Positions 27,128-37,393 of a DNA stretch of 64,000 nucleotides are shown here, one piece after another. The notes under the pieces are model-generated. The model searched no databases and was not told where the DNA came from. It worked only from the letters and a program-made list of their open reading frames with translations. Origin of the DNA: Synechococcus sp. CS-1330 (lineage in GTDB: Bacteria > Cyanobacteriota > Cyanobacteriia > PCC-6307 > Cyanobiaceae). Position numbers and translations under genes: made by a program. Position 1 is the stretch's first letter; every line of letters begins with the position of its first letter. The stretch lies in NCBI GenBank assembly GCA_025128025.1, contig JAHLYR010000018.1:62001-126000 (forward strand), written 5' to 3'.

Positions 27128-28075
27128 ATGACGCTGCACGCCCACCACGACCTTGCACTCCGTTTAAAACAGCAGGCCCAGCAGCTTGGCTTTGACCCTG
27201 TGGGCCTCGCCGCCGTACCAGCCGGAGAGCGCCTAGGCCTGCGAACGGCGGCCCTGGAGCGCTGGCTGGCAGCGGGCTATCAAGCCGACATGGCCTGGAT
27301 GGCCGACCCGCGCCGGCGCGCGGTGGAGCAACTGCTGCCCGGGGTGCGCAGCCTGCTGGCGGTGGGCCTCAACTACTACGTAGAGGCCGATCGTGCACCG
27401 GGGGCGCTCAAGGTGGCCCGCTACGGCTGGGGGCGGGACTACCACCGGGTGATCGATGGCCGCCTGCGCCAGCTGGGTCGCTGGTTGGAGCAGCAGGTGC
27501 CTGGGGTGGGTTGGCGGGCCTGCGTCGACAGCGCACCGCTGATGGATAAGGCCTGGGCCGAGCAGGCCGGCTTGGGCTGGATCGGCAAAAACGGCAACCT
27601 GATCAATCGCGAGCGTGGCTCCTGGCTACTGCTGGGCCACCTGCTCACCACCTTGGAGCTGCCTGCCGATGCAGCTGCCACACCCCTTTGCGGCAGCTGC
27701 AGCCGCTGCCTGCCTGCCTGTCCCACCGGCGCCATCAGCGAGCCCTTCGTGGTGGACAGCCGCCGCTGCCTGGCCTTTCACACCATCGAAAACCGCGATC
27801 CCGAATTGCCGCAAGCGATCAGCAGTAAATTGGAGAGCTGGGTCGCCGGCTGCGACATCTGCCAGGACGTGTGTCCCTGGAATCAACAGCCGCTGCGAAG
27901 CAGTGAAGATGCGGATCTGCAGCCGCGGCCCTGGCTGCTGAACCTGCAGGCCGAGGAAGCCCTGGGCTGGAGCGACGCCGACTGGGATACCAAGCTGCGG
28001 GCCTCGGCCTTGCGCCGACTCAAACCCTGGATGTGGCGGCGCAACCTGCGGGCCAGCCGGAGCGGCACTGCCTAG
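27128..28075 (+). CDS. queG: Epoxyqueuosine reductase
   Basis: A 315-residue cobalamin- and Fe-S-dependent enzyme performing the last step of queuosine synthesis in tRNA. It contains the DUF1730 N-terminal domain (YGWGRDYHRVI, LMDKAWAEQAGLGWIGKN) and two 4Fe-4S sites: CGSCSRCLPACPTGAI and CDICQDVCPWN. A truncated C-terminus without the HEAT repeats of some homologues is normal for the short class. ATG 27128 is a good start. The TPR gene follows 24 bases downstream. Confidence 0.95.
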   Translation: MTLHAHHDLALRLKQQAQQLGFDPVGLAAVPAGERLGLRTAALERWLAAGYQADMAWMADPRRRAVEQLLPGVRSLLAVGLNYYVEADRAPGALKVARYGWGRDYHRVIDGRLRQLGRWLEQQVPGVGWRACVDSAPLMDKAWAEQAGLGWIGKNGNLINRERGSWLLLGHLLTTLELPADAAATPLCGSCSRCLPACPTGAISEPFVVDSRRCLAFHTIENRDPELPQAISSKLESWVAGCDICQDVCPWNQQPLRSSEDADLQPRPWLLNLQAEEALGWSDADWDTKLRASALRRLKPWMWRRNLRASRSGTA

Positions 28076-28099
28076 GCTGGCCAAACCCGTCTGCCCGTA

Positions 28100-29008
28100 A
28101 TGGCTCCGCGCTGGTCGCGCCCTGATTTCAGAACTGTCCTGCTGCCCGTTGCCCTCGGGCTGCTGCTGACATTGGGGCTGCCCGCCCGGGCGTTAGTTCC
28201 CTACGTGTACGTGCCCCAACGGCAGGAACTCGAAGCTGCCGGTCTGGGCATCGCCCAGGCGGCGGCCCGGCTGCTGCGACTTGGTCAAGCCAGGGACGCC
28301 GCCAGGCTGGCGGCCCTGACGGTGCAGCTGCTGCCAGAAGATCCCCGCGGCTGGGTGTTGCTGGCCGAGGCCCAGCTGCGCAGCAACCAGCTGGAACAGG
28401 CCGGCATATCTTTGGCCAAGGCCAAGCAACTCGATCCACGCAACCCTGGGATCTGGTTTGCCGAGGGTTCCTTAGCCCTACGAGCCAGCAAACCCAACGA
28501 GGCCATCGGCCTGCTGGAGCAGGGCCTGAAACTGGATAAGCGCAACGCCGGCGCCTATTTCGACCTGGGTAACGCCCGCATCCTGCTAGGCCAGAGCGGC
28601 CAAGCCTTGGCGGCCTTTGAGCGGGCCTCTTCCCTGCGCAAAGGCTTCTGGGAAGCCCTCAACAACCAGGGGCTGGTGTTGTTCGAGCAGGGCAACTCAA
28701 AGGCGGCCATCAGCCGCTGGCGCGAGGTGTTGAAGATCAAGCCAGATGCGGCTGAACCAACCCTGGCCCTGGCAGCCAGCCTGTTTGCCAACGGTCCGGA
28801 AAATCGCAGCGAAGCTGTCGAATTGGTTGGCAAGGCCCTCGACACCGAACCCAACTACGTGCTCGATAGCCACCAGAAGGAGCAGCTCTGGGGACCGAAG
28901 CTGCGCAACACCACAGCCGAACTCTTAAAGCTGGCCGAACTCAAACCCGTGGTGGATCGGGCCCTTGCCAATGCCAGCCCGGAGGGCGAAAGCAGCGACG
29001 AGGAGTAA
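28100..29008 (+). CDS. Secreted or membrane-anchored TPR protein
   Basis: A 302-residue protein with an N-terminal signal (basic MAPRWSRPDFR, then LLPVALGLLLTLGLPARA with a probable cleavage after ARA). TPR repeats span ~45-235, with units visible at PRGWVLLAEAQLRSNQLEQA, PGIWFAEGSLALRASKPNEA, AGAYFDLGNARILLGQSGQA and FWEALNNQGLVLFEQGNSKA. The C-terminus is acidic (EGESSDEE). It is likely a protein-interaction scaffold in the periplasm or lumen; no partner can be named. It sits between queG and the gyrA-like gene on the same strand. Confidence 0.9.
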   Translation: MAPRWSRPDFRTVLLPVALGLLLTLGLPARALVPYVYVPQRQELEAAGLGIAQAAARLLRLGQARDAARLAALTVQLLPEDPRGWVLLAEAQLRSNQLEQAGISLAKAKQLDPRNPGIWFAEGSLALRASKPNEAIGLLEQGLKLDKRNAGAYFDLGNARILLGQSGQALAAFERASSLRKGFWEALNNQGLVLFEQGNSKAAISRWREVLKIKPDAAEPTLALAASLFANGPENRSEAVELVGKALDTEPNYVLDSHQKEQLWGPKLRNTTAELLKLAELKPVVDRALANASPEGESSDEE

Positions 29009-29073
29009 ACGGGGAGGCCTGGACAGCATCTGTAGGCTGAGCCCCAGCTTGCTGCCCCAGACCCCAACACCGG

Positions 29074-31587
29074 ATGGCCGAGGAGCGATCAGGCGAATCC
29101 ATCGAACCGGGCAACGACGCCCGCATCGAACCGATTGCGCTGCACCTGGAGATGCAGCGCTCCTACCTCGAATACGCCATGAGCGTGATCGTTGGTAGGG
29201 CCCTGCCAGACGCACGCGACGGCCTCAAGCCAGTGCAGCGCCGCATCCTGTTTGCGATGCACGAGCTGGGGCTCACCCCGGATCGTCCCTACCGGAAATG
29301 CGCCCGGGTCGTCGGCGACGTGCTCGGCAAGTACCACCCCCATGGTGATCAGGCCGTCTACGACGCCCTGGTGCGCCAGGTGCAAACCTTCGCCAGCCGC
29401 CATCCCCTGCTGGATGGCCACGGCAACTTCGGCTCCGTCGACGACGACCCGCCGGCGGCGATGCGCTACACCGAAACCCGCCTGGCTCCGATCGCCAACG
29501 AAGCGCTGCTCGATGAAATCGGCGCCGACACCGTTGACTTCGCGGCCAACTTCGATGGCTCCCAGCAGGAGCCGACGGTGCTGCCAGCCCAACTGCCCTT
29601 CCTGCTGCTAAATGGCTGCACCGGCATCGCCGTGGGCATGGCCACGAACATCCCGCCCCACAACCTGGGCGAGGTGGTGGATGCCCTGATCGCCTTGGTG
29701 CGCAAACCGGAGCTGAGCGACGAAAAGCTGCTGGAGCTAGTGCCAGGCCCCGACTTTCCCACCGGCGGCGAAGTGCTGGTGGGGCAAGGGGTCCGCGATA
29801 CCTACCTCGTGGGACGCGGCAGCATTCCGATGCGGGGCGTCGCCCACATCGAGGAGGTACAGCCAGGGAAAGGACGCCATCGCCGCGGCGCGGTGGTGAT
29901 CACCGAGCTGCCCTACCAGCTCAGCAAAGCCGGCTGGATCGAGAAACTGGCTGAACAGGTAAATGACGGCAAGATCGGCGGCATTGCCGATATCCGCGAC
30001 GAAAGCGACCGGGAAGGCATGCGGGTGGTAGTTGAACTCCGCCGCGACGCCAACGCCGAAACCGTGCTGGCTGACCTGCAGCGCCGCACCGCCCTGCAAA
30101 GCAACTTCGGCGCCATCATGCTGGCCCTGGTAAATGGCCAGCCGGTGCAGCTGAACCTGCGGCGCCTGCTGCAGGAATTCCTGGATTACCGGGAACTGAC
30201 CCTGATCCGCCGCACCCGCCACGCCCTCAAGCGCTGCGAAGACCGCCTGGAGGTATTGGAGGGCCTGCTCAAGGCGCTCCACGCCCTGCAGCAGGTGATC
30301 GCCCTGATCACCGCGGCGCCCGATGCCGCCAGTGCCCGAGCGGCCCTACAGGTGCAACTCGACCTGAGCGAGCGTCAGGCCGATGCGGTGTTGTCGATGC
30401 CACTGCGGCGCCTCACGGGCCTTGAACAGGAAAGCCTGCGCAAGGAAGCTGCCGAACTGGCCGTGGAGCGGGAGCGACTGCGCCACCTGCTGGACGACCG
30501 CACCGTGATGCTCGACACCCTGGTGGCCGAACTCAAAGCCCTGCGCAAGCGCTTTGCCACGCCCCGGCGCACCCGGCTGGTGGAGGGCGGCGATGCCCTG
30601 GTGGCCCAGCGAGCCGCAGCCATCCGCCCCAACGCCGAACTGCAGCGCCAGCAAGCCTTTGGTGCCCTAGCCCCCGAAAGCCGGCTGCTGATCCAGGCCG
30701 ATGGAGCCGTAAAAATCATTAGCTCCCAAATGCTGGGGCGCCTGCACCTGGATGAGGCCATAGAACTAGGGGATCACCCCTCGCCAGCACGCTTAATCCT
30801 GCCGATCGCCGAGCAACCGCTGCTGCTGGCCTTCACGGGTAGTGGCCGGGTGGCCTTACTGCGCTGGGAATTCGCCGGTCAACAACCGGGGAAGCTGGAG
30901 CGCTTCCTGCCCGACAGCATCGAAGGCGAAGCGGTTGTACAGGTGCTTCCCCTACCCAGCCAAGGCAGCCTGGGACTGCTAAGCAGCGACGGGCGCTTCA
31001 AACGGCTGCCGATTGAGGAGTTTCAGGAACTTTCTGGCCGGGCCACCACCGTGCTCAAGCTCAAGGAGGGCGTGACCCTGCGGCGGGTGGTGGCCGGCCA
31101 GGAAGGAGACACCCTGGTGGTGGCGAGCAGCACCGGCCGCTTGCTGCGGCTAAGCCTCGATGAAACCCAGCTGCCCCTGATGGGACGCGCTGCCCAAGGC
31201 CCCCTATTGATGCGCCTGTTGCCGGGTGAGCAGCTGGTGGGTGCCGCCTGCCTACCTGCAAAGGAAGCGGAAACCAACGACGCAAACCAAAGCTCGGTGG
31301 TGCTGGCAACTGCCAGTGGTCAACTGAAGCGGCTGCTGGTATCAAGCCTGCGGCCCTGTCAACGGGGCGACATGGGTCAAATCGGCCTGCGGCTGCAACA
31401 GCGGGGCGATTATCTAGTCGACCTGCAAACCCCAACCAGTGCCGTACTGGGACTACTGACCGATAAGGGCTGGAGCTGCCGCATCGGCTTAAACGAGCTG
31501 GAAAGAGAAGACACCAGCGGCACTGGCATCAGCCTGAAGCTGCCCTTAGGCCAGCAAATTCAAGAACTGGTACCCCTGATCAACTAA
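29074..31587 (+). CDS. Type IIA topoisomerase subunit A, GyrA/ParC-like paralogue
   Basis: An 837-residue breakage-reunion subunit. The N-terminal winged-helix domain has [20 protein letters not shown], the quinolone-determining region ([15 protein letters not shown]) and the catalytic Tyr in [10 protein letters not shown]. The tower and coiled-coil follow to ~500, and a beta-pinwheel C-terminal domain covers ~530-830. I find no canonical GyrA box (QRRGGKG) in the pinwheel; only a weak [10 protein letters not shown] near the end. This suggests a relaxing or decatenating paralogue rather than a true gyrase subunit, and picocyanobacteria commonly carry two GyrA-like genes. It ends 23 bases from the convergent purF. 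Confidence 0.9.
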   Translation: MAEERSGESIEPGNDARIEPIALHLEMQRSYLEYAMSVIVGRALPDARDGLKPVQRRILFAMHELGLTPDRPYRKCARVVGDVLGKYHPHGDQAVYDALVRQVQTFASRHPLLDGHGNFGSVDDDPPAAMRYTETRLAPIANEALLDEIGADTVDFAANFDGSQQEPTVLPAQLPFLLLNGCTGIAVGMATNIPPHNLGEVVDALIALVRKPELSDEKLLELVPGPDFPTGGEVLVGQGVRDTYLVGRGSIPMRGVAHIEEVQPGKGRHRRGAVVITELPYQLSKAGWIEKLAEQVNDGKIGGIADIRDESDREGMRVVVELRRDANAETVLADLQRRTALQSNFGAIMLALVNGQPVQLNLRRLLQEFLDYRELTLIRRTRHALKRCEDRLEVLEGLLKALHALQQVIALITAAPDAASARAALQVQLDLSERQADAVLSMPLRRLTGLEQESLRKEAAELAVERERLRHLLDDRTVMLDTLVAELKALRKRFATPRRTRLVEGGDALVAQRAAAIRPNAELQRQQAFGALAPESRLLIQADGAVKIISSQMLGRLHLDEAIELGDHPSPARLILPIAEQPLLLAFTGSGRVALLRWEFAGQQPGKLERFLPDSIEGEAVVQVLPLPSQGSLGLLSSDGRFKRLPIEEFQELSGRATTVLKLKEGVTLRRVVAGQEGDTLVVASSTGRLLRLSLDETQLPLMGRAAQGPLLMRLLPGEQLVGAACLPAKEAETNDANQSSVVLATASGQLKRLLVSSLRPCQRGDMGQIGLRLQQRGDYLVDLQTPTSAVLGLLTDKGWSCRIGLNELEREDTSGTGISLKLPLGQQIQELVPLIN

Positions 31588-31610
31588 CTGCCAAGGGCAC
31601 CAGGCAGCCC

Positions 31611-33098
31611 TTAGAGCTCTTGCAGCACCTTGGCGGCGATGCCAGCCGGCTCAAGCATCAGCTTGCTGGAGCGCACCTGCTCGGCCATTTCGATCGGATA
31701 GGCGCCGTCAAAGCAAGCGGTGCAGAAGTGGGCGGAATTGGCATGGGCCGCATCCACCATGCCTTGCTTGCTCAGGTAGGCGAGCGAATCGACGCCAAGG
31801 TGGGCGGCAATTTCTTCCAGGGTGAGGCGAGCAGCAATCAACTGGTCCTGGGTATCGGTATCGATGCCGTAGAAGCAGGGATGGGTTACTGGCGGCGAAC
31901 TAATCCGCATATGCACCTCGGTGGCACCGGCGTCCCGCAGGGCTTGCACCAACTTGCGACTGGTGGTGCCCCGCACGATTGAGTCGTCGATCACCACAAC
32001 GCGCTTGCCGGCGAGCACATCTGGCAGGGGGTTGAGCTTCACCCTGATGCCGGCCTCCCGCATCGCCTGGGTGGGCTGGATGAAGGTGCGGCCCACATAG
32101 CGGTTCTTGATCAAGCCGTCAGCAAACGGAATACCGCTGAGCTGGGAATAGCCAATCGCCGCCGGAATACCGGAATCGGGAACGCCGATCACGATGTCGG
32201 CTTCAACCGGTGTTTCCCGGGCCAGGGCCTCGCCAATTCGCACCCTGTAGCTGTAGAGAGATTCGCCGAAAAAGCGGCTATCAGGCCGGGCGAAATAGAT
32301 CATCTCGAAGACGCACAGCTTGGTGGGCTGCTCGCACCAACGGCTGCGGCTGGGTTCGGCTTCGCCTGGACGGAAATGGATGATTTCGCCGGGCGCCACA
32401 TCGCCATCAAAGGCGGCGCCAATGATGTCGAGCCCGCACGACTCACTGCTCACCACCCACTGGGCTTGCTCCGTTTCACCGATATGACCAAACACCAAAG
32501 GCCTGATGCCATGGCCATCCCGGAGGGCGAAAAGCCCATCAGGCGTGCCGATCACCAGGCTGAAGGCACCGCGGCAGCAATCGGCCGCGGCCCGAATCGC
32601 CCCATCCCAATCCAGGCCCCGGTTCACGGCCTGCTGAATCGCAAAAGCGATCAGTTCAGAGTCGGTGGTGGAGGTGAGCTCACTGGCAATGGACGCCAGG
32701 TCGTGTCGAAGCTCGGCTGCATTGACCAAATTGCCGTTGTGGGCAAGGGCGAAAGGGCCAATGCGGGTGTTGAGCACCACCGGCTGGGCGTTACAAACCT
32801 TGCTGCTGCCGGTGGTGGAATAGCGGTTGTGGCCGATGGCTAGATCGCCAGTGAGGCGCTCCAGCACGGCCTGATCAAATACCTGGCTCACCAGGCCCAT
32901 GTCCTTGTGCAGGCGCACCTTGCGCTCTGCATCAAACACGGCAATACCGGCCGATTCCTGGCCGCGATGCTGCAGGGCGTATAGGCCGAAGTAGGTGAGG
33001 TTGGCCACCGGTTGCCCCGGCGCCAGCACGGCATAGACGCCGCAGGCTTCCTCGGGCTTGTCCGGACGCATCACCAGCACAGGCCCATCAACAATCAC
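31611..33098 (-). CDS. purF: Amidophosphoribosyltransferase
   Basis: A 495-residue first enzyme of purine synthesis, making phosphoribosylamine from PRPP and glutamine. The N-terminal Ntn glutaminase begins at Cys19 (EEACGVYAV) after an 18-residue leader that is probably removed. Further hallmarks are LQHRGQESAGI, HNRYSTTG and the C-terminal PRTase domain with PDSGIPAAIGYS and the PRPP loop VVVIDDSIVRGTTS. Fe-S cluster cysteines typical of the Bacillus-type enzyme appear in the C-terminal region (SSPPVTHPCFYG and FCTACFDG). It lies nine bases downstream of purL. Confidence 0.97.
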   Translation of the reverse strand: MIVDGPVLVMRPDKPEEACGVYAVLAPGQPVANLTYFGLYALQHRGQESAGIAVFDAERKVRLHKDMGLVSQVFDQAVLERLTGDLAIGHNRYSTTGSSKVCNAQPVVLNTRIGPFALAHNGNLVNAAELRHDLASIASELTSTTDSELIAFAIQQAVNRGLDWDGAIRAAADCCRGAFSLVIGTPDGLFALRDGHGIRPLVFGHIGETEQAQWVVSSESCGLDIIGAAFDGDVAPGEIIHFRPGEAEPSRSRWCEQPTKLCVFEMIYFARPDSRFFGESLYSYRVRIGEALARETPVEADIVIGVPDSGIPAAIGYSQLSGIPFADGLIKNRYVGRTFIQPTQAMREAGIRVKLNPLPDVLAGKRVVVIDDSIVRGTTSRKLVQALRDAGATEVHMRISSPPVTHPCFYGIDTDTQDQLIAARLTLEEIAAHLGVDSLAYLSKQGMVDAAHANSAHFCTACFDGAYPIEMAEQVRSSKLMLEPAGIAAKVLQEL

Positions 33099-33107
33099 GG
33101 TGAAATT

Positions 33108-35462
33108 TCATTCTGCACGAGCGCCCTCGCCCATTCGCCGCGGGATGGCCTGCTCGTAGCAGGCCTCCATTGCCGCCAGGCTCTGCTCAAGCAAAGGCTG
33201 GCCTGCTTGGCGAATTACCAGGCTGGCAGCGGCCGTAACCACACCAAGCCGCTCAGCTGGCACCGCTTCCGCCGCCAGAGTCTGCTGCCAGGCAGCATCC
33301 TGGTCGGCGGGCACGCTCACCAGGATGCGGGCACCACCCTCGGCAAACAGCAACCGATCCAGCCTGGCGCTACTGGCCGGGATCTCCAACTCAGCACCCA
33401 GAGGTATTAAAGCCATGGTGGCGATGCAGCCCTCGGCGGCAGCCACCGCCAGGCCGCCATCGCTGAGGTCGTGGGCGGAGGCCACCAGGCCATGGGCAAT
33501 GGCCTGGCGCAGGAAGGCCTGCACCGAGCGCTCCAGCACCAAATCAATCTCGGGTGGGCGCCCCGTGACGGCTCCATGCAGCCGCTCCAGATAGCTGCTG
33601 CCGGCCAGGCTCAGGCGGGGATCGGCTGGAGCTTCGCCCGTTTCCAGCGGCACCCCCAGCAGCCAGATGGCATCGCCGGCCGCGCACCAGGCCTGACCGC
33701 GCACCTGGGCCAGATCGTGCACCAGGCCCACCATGCCCACCACCGGGGTGGGGTGAATCGGCTGCATGCGGCCATCGGGCAGGCGGGTCTCGTTGTAGAG
33801 AGAGACGTTGCCGCCAGTGACAGGGGTATCCAAGGCGCTGCAGGCGGCCGAGAGGCCTCGGCAGGCCAGCGCCAGCTGCCAGTAGCCGGTGGGGGTTTCC
33901 GGCGAGGGGAAGTTGAGGTTGTCGGTGATCGCCAGGGGCTCAGCGCCGACGCAGCTGAGGTTGCGGGCCGCCTCAGCCACCGCCGCCATGGCGCCGCGCT
34001 CGGGGTCGAGGGCCACCCAGCGGTTGGGGCAATCCACCACCGCGGCCACGCCACGGCTAGCGGCCGCCATGGCGCCCTCGCCCTGCTGGGGCCTCAGCCG
34101 CACCACGGCCGCATCAGCGCCGCCAGGGGGCACCACGGTGTTGGCCTGCACCTGGTGGTCGTACTGGCGGTACACCCAGCGCTTGGAGGCGATGGTGGGA
34201 TCATCCAGGAGCGCCAGCAAAGCGTCATTCCAGCTGAAGGGCAGATCGGCAGGCAGCTGGGCCTCGCTCCAGCGCCAGTGGGCCTGGATCTCGGCCGGGG
34301 GTTCGCTAATCAGGTCGTGGTGATTAATGGGGGTGTCGTCGGCCAGGGCGCTGGCGGGCACCTCGGCCGCCACCTGGCCGTGCTGCAGCACCCGCACGAT
34401 GTTGTCCTCCAACACCCGGCCCACCACGGCTGCCTGCAGGCCCCAGCGGCTGAAGCGCGCCATCAGCGCCTCTTCCCGGCCGGGCTTGACCACAAACAGC
34501 ATCCGCTCCTGGGATTCGCTCAGCAAAAACTCATAAGCGGTCATGCCGGCCTCGCGTGCTGGCACCTTGTCGAGGTCGAGCTCGATGCCCAGGCCGCCCT
34601 TAGCGGCCATCTCCGAGCAACTGCAGGTGAGGCCGGCAGCGCCCATGTCTTGGGCGGCCACCACATCACCGCTCTGGAAAGCCTCCAGGCAAGCCTCGAT
34701 CAGGCCTTTTTCGAGGAAGGGATCTCCCACCTGCACGGCGGGGCGATCGTCGAGAGAAGCCTCGGTGAGCTCGGCGGAGGCAAAGCTGGCACCGCCCATA
34801 CCATCGCGGCCGGTCGTGCTGCCCACGTAGATCACCGGGTAGCCCACCCCCTCGGCGCCGGAGCAGACGATCTCCTCGGTTTCCATCAACCCCAGGGCCA
34901 TGGCATTCACCAGGGGGTTGCCGGAGTAGCTGGGGTCAAACGCCACCTCACCACCCACGGTTGGCACGCCCACGCAGTTGCCGTAGTGGGCGATGCCGGC
35001 CACCACGCCCTCCATCAGGCCCACGTTGCGCTCATCCTCCAAGGGCCCGAAGCGCAGGGCATTGAGCAGGGCGATGGGGCGCGCGCCCATGGTGAAAATG
35101 TCGCGCAGGATGCCGCCCACCCCCGTGGCCGCCCCCTGGAACGGCTCCACCGCCGAAGGGTGGTTGTGGCTCTCGATTTTGAAGGCCAGGCGCTGGCCCT
35201 CGCCAAGATCCACCACGCCGGCGTTCTCGCCCGGGCCCACCAGGATGCGCGGGCCGGTGGTGGGGAAGCCCTGCAGCAGCGGCCGCGAGTTGCGGTAGCA
35301 GCAGTGCTCAGACCACATCACCCCAAACATGCCCAGCTCGGCGCGATTGGGAGCGCGGCAGAGGCGGCGGCAGATCTCGTCGTAGTCGGCCTGGCTGAGG
35401 TTCTCCTTCTTGAGGGCATCGGGCACCGAATAGGCCGGTGCTTCGAAAGAGGCGGCAACCAC
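33108..35462 (-). CDS. purL: Phosphoribosylformylglycinamidine synthase subunit II
   Basis: A 784-residue small-type PurL that works with separate PurS and PurQ to convert FGAR to FGAM. The AIR-synthase-like halves show [58 protein letters not shown] and the repeat-half [11 protein letters not shown] and [14 protein letters not shown]. The start is GTG 35462 ([13 protein letters not shown]), closest to the family N-terminus; a start at 35507 adds 15 residues. It is between the PRC-barrel gene and purF on the same strand, leading away from the putative origin. Confidence 0.96.
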   Translation of the reverse strand: MVAASFEAPAYSVPDALKKENLSQADYDEICRRLCRAPNRAELGMFGVMWSEHCCYRNSRPLLQGFPTTGPRILVGPGENAGVVDLGEGQRLAFKIESHNHPSAVEPFQGAATGVGGILRDIFTMGARPIALLNALRFGPLEDERNVGLMEGVVAGIAHYGNCVGVPTVGGEVAFDPSYSGNPLVNAMALGLMETEEIVCSGAEGVGYPVIYVGSTTGRDGMGGASFASAELTEASLDDRPAVQVGDPFLEKGLIEACLEAFQSGDVVAAQDMGAAGLTCSCSEMAAKGGLGIELDLDKVPAREAGMTAYEFLLSESQERMLFVVKPGREEALMARFSRWGLQAAVVGRVLEDNIVRVLQHGQVAAEVPASALADDTPINHHDLISEPPAEIQAHWRWSEAQLPADLPFSWNDALLALLDDPTIASKRWVYRQYDHQVQANTVVPPGGADAAVVRLRPQQGEGAMAAASRGVAAVVDCPNRWVALDPERGAMAAVAEAARNLSCVGAEPLAITDNLNFPSPETPTGYWQLALACRGLSAACSALDTPVTGGNVSLYNETRLPDGRMQPIHPTPVVGMVGLVHDLAQVRGQAWCAAGDAIWLLGVPLETGEAPADPRLSLAGSSYLERLHGAVTGRPPEIDLVLERSVQAFLRQAIAHGLVASAHDLSDGGLAVAAAEGCIATMALIPLGAELEIPASSARLDRLLFAEGGARILVSVPADQDAAWQQTLAAEAVPAERLGVVTAAASLVIRQAGQPLLEQSLAAMEACYEQAIPRRMGEGARAE

Positions 35463-35534
35463 GCGCAGCTGGGCAAGATCTCTGCAGTCTCGCCGAGCGG
35501 GCCTCAAAGCAACCGGAACTGATCTAGGCGTGGT

Positions 35535-36245
35535 TCAAATCCAGGGATCTTCCTCTTCAGCAGGAGGACCAGAACGGCGGCGGCGAGGGGGGGCATCGGT
35601 TTCGTAGGGCTGATCTAACTCCTCTGGCTCCTGCCAGGGCGGCTCCTCAAGCCAACCCTCCAGCCTCTCCTCAAATCGGTTGCCCGCCTCCTGCACCTGA
35701 TCGCGCCACCGCCTTGAACGACGCAAAAACTCTTGCCGCACACTTGCCCGGGCTAGGGGCAAGTCGTCGATGCTCTCTAGGGCGGTGAGCACCTGGCCGG
35801 GCTGCTGATCCAGCAGGCGATCCAAGCTCAATCGCCAACGGCTACTGCCCGGCAGGCGTGGATCACTGCGACTCACCAGGTAGTGGCGAATACGGCCGCT
35901 ACGCAACTCGATGGCGGCATCGGCCAAGGTACCGATCGGTTGCTGGCGGCGATCCAGCACAGCCGCATCGATCAAGGTCGGCAGCTTCTCCAACACACCA
36001 AGCTCCGCTTCAGCTGGTTCGCCCTGCACAAGTACTTCCAGCTCGGCAATGCCCCGCAACTGGTTGAGACGCCACACCTCCCGGCGATTGCCAAAAGCTG
36101 ACGGCTTTGAAACCCAACCCAGCACCCGATGAACAGGGGGATGCATCCAAACCTGCATGCCCGCACCGTGATCGAGCCCCTGATCGCAGCGGACATGACG
36201 GCGCAGCAACTCACTCAGCAGCACCTGCTCCGGAAGGGGAGCCAC
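35535..36245 (-). CDS. PRC-barrel domain protein, picocyanobacterial
   Basis: A 236-residue protein. Two PRC-barrel-like segments are seen: residues ~5-85 (LLSELLRRHVRCDQGLDHGA and VHRVLGWVSK) and ~95-175 (DAAVLDRRQQPIGTLADAAI then RHYLVSRSDPRLPGSSRWRL). A coiled, charged C-terminal region (QEFLRRSRRWRDQVQE) and an acidic Pro-rich end follow. The start is GTG 36245, two bases past the dnaN stop. Genes of this type lie between dnaN and purL in other picocyanobacteria, from memory. The role is unknown; position suggests coupling to dnaN expression. Confidence 0.8.
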   Translation of the reverse strand: MAPLPEQVLLSELLRRHVRCDQGLDHGAGMQVWMHPPVHRVLGWVSKPSAFGNRREVWRLNQLRGIAELEVLVQGEPAEAELGVLEKLPTLIDAAVLDRRQQPIGTLADAAIELRSGRIRHYLVSRSDPRLPGSSRWRLSLDRLLDQQPGQVLTALESIDDLPLARASVRQEFLRRSRRWRDQVQEAGNRFEERLEGWLEEPPWQEPEELDQPYETDAPPRRRRSGPPAEEEDPWI

Positions 36246-36247
36246 CG

Positions 36248-37393
36248 TCAGCTGCGGATCTGAACGGGCATCACCAGGTAGGTGAATTGATCCCCTTCCG
36301 CAGGAGTCAAAATCGCCGGCGTGGTGGGGGCGTTGCACTGCAGCAGCACCCGATCACAGGCCATGGCCTTGAGGCCATCGAGCAGGTAACGCACGTTGAA
36401 GGCAATCTGAATCGCTTCACCCTCGATTGTGGCTGCGAGTCCTTCAGAACCACTGCCCACGTCCTGGGCATCGGCCTGAATCAATATTTGACCGGTGGCA
36501 GGCTCGGCGCTGAGCTTGACGACATTGTTGTGCTGATCAGCAAGCACCGCTACCCGCTCAAGAGCTGAAACCAAAGCTCGGCGCTCGAGGTTGATCGTGC
36601 GAGTGAAGCTCTCTGGAATCAGCTGGCGGTAGTTTGGGTAGGTGCCATCCAGGCTGCGGCTGGTGAGCACCTGGTCGGCCCACAGGAAGACCACCTGGCC
36701 GCGATCGCAAAACAGGCTCAAGGGCTCTTCAGATTGACGTCCTGAGAGCAGACGCTCCAGCTCCCGCAAGGAGCGAGCTGGCACGGTGACGGCAAAAGGT
36801 TCCTCAGCTTCGTTTTGGCCAGAGGCTGTTGCATGGGCTAGCCGGAGCACGGCCAGGCGATGGCCATCGGTTGCCGCACATTCCAGTCCGGCCGGATCAA
36901 GGCCCAGGTGCACACCAGTGAGCAGTTGCTTGGCTTCGTCGCCACTGCTGGCAAAAAGGGTGGCGCGCAAACCCTTAACAAGGGCTTCCGCTTCCAAACG
37001 GATCGGCGTACCGCTCTGCACTAGGGGCAGATCGGGAAAATCATCGGCAGGCATACCCCGCATCTGGTAGCTGCCCGAAAGGCTGGTGAGCTCCACCTGC
37101 TCGGAACCCTCAGTGCAATTGAGTGTGATCGGGCTATCACTCGAGAGGCGCGAAACAATTTCACCAAACAACCGGGCTGGCAGGGTGATGGCGCCGCTGG
37201 TCTCAACGCTGGCGCTGATGCTGGTCTGAATGCCCAGGCTGAGGTCAAAACCGGTGAGGCTGAGTCGACCCGTGCCCGCATCAGCGGTGAGCAACACGTT
37301 GGCCAGCACCGGATGGGTGGGGCGACTGGCCACGGCCCGGCTCACCAGCTGCAGGCTGGAGCTGAGTTCAGACTGGGAGCAGACCAGCTTCAT
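36248..37393 (-). CDS. dnaN: DNA polymerase III beta sliding clamp
   Basis: A 381-residue sliding clamp of three similar domains. Seen: MKLVCSQSELSSSLQLVSRA at the N-terminus, the central EALVKGLRATLFASSGDEAK region, and the C-terminal VRYLLDGLKAM with VMPVQI ending in RS, a typical clamp C-terminus. It threads DNA and holds the replicative polymerase and repair enzymes. Cyanobacterial origins are usually next to dnaN rather than dnaA, and no dnaA is in this window. It is transcribed away from the adjacent 425-base gene-free region. Confidence 0.97.
   Translation of the reverse strand: MKLVCSQSELSSSLQLVSRAVASRPTHPVLANVLLTADAGTGRLSLTGFDLSLGIQTSISASVETSGAITLPARLFGEIVSRLSSDSPITLNCTEGSEQVELTSLSGSYQMRGMPADDFPDLPLVQSGTPIRLEAEALVKGLRATLFASSGDEAKQLLTGVHLGLDPAGLECAATDGHRLAVLRLAHATASGQNEAEEPFAVTVPARSLRELERLLSGRQSEEPLSLFCDRGQVVFLWADQVLTSRSLDGTYPNYRQLIPESFTRTINLERRALVSALERVAVLADQHNNVVKLSAEPATGQILIQADAQDVGSGSEGLAATIEGEAIQIAFNVRYLLDGLKAMACDRVLLQCNAPTTPAILTPAEGDQFTYLVMPVQIRS

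Noticed and set aside
33471-35522. A 683-codon open frame antisense to purL
   Set aside because: It lies wholly opposite purL, reads as a His/Gly/Ala-rich string with no domain, and open antisense frames are common in high-GC genes.
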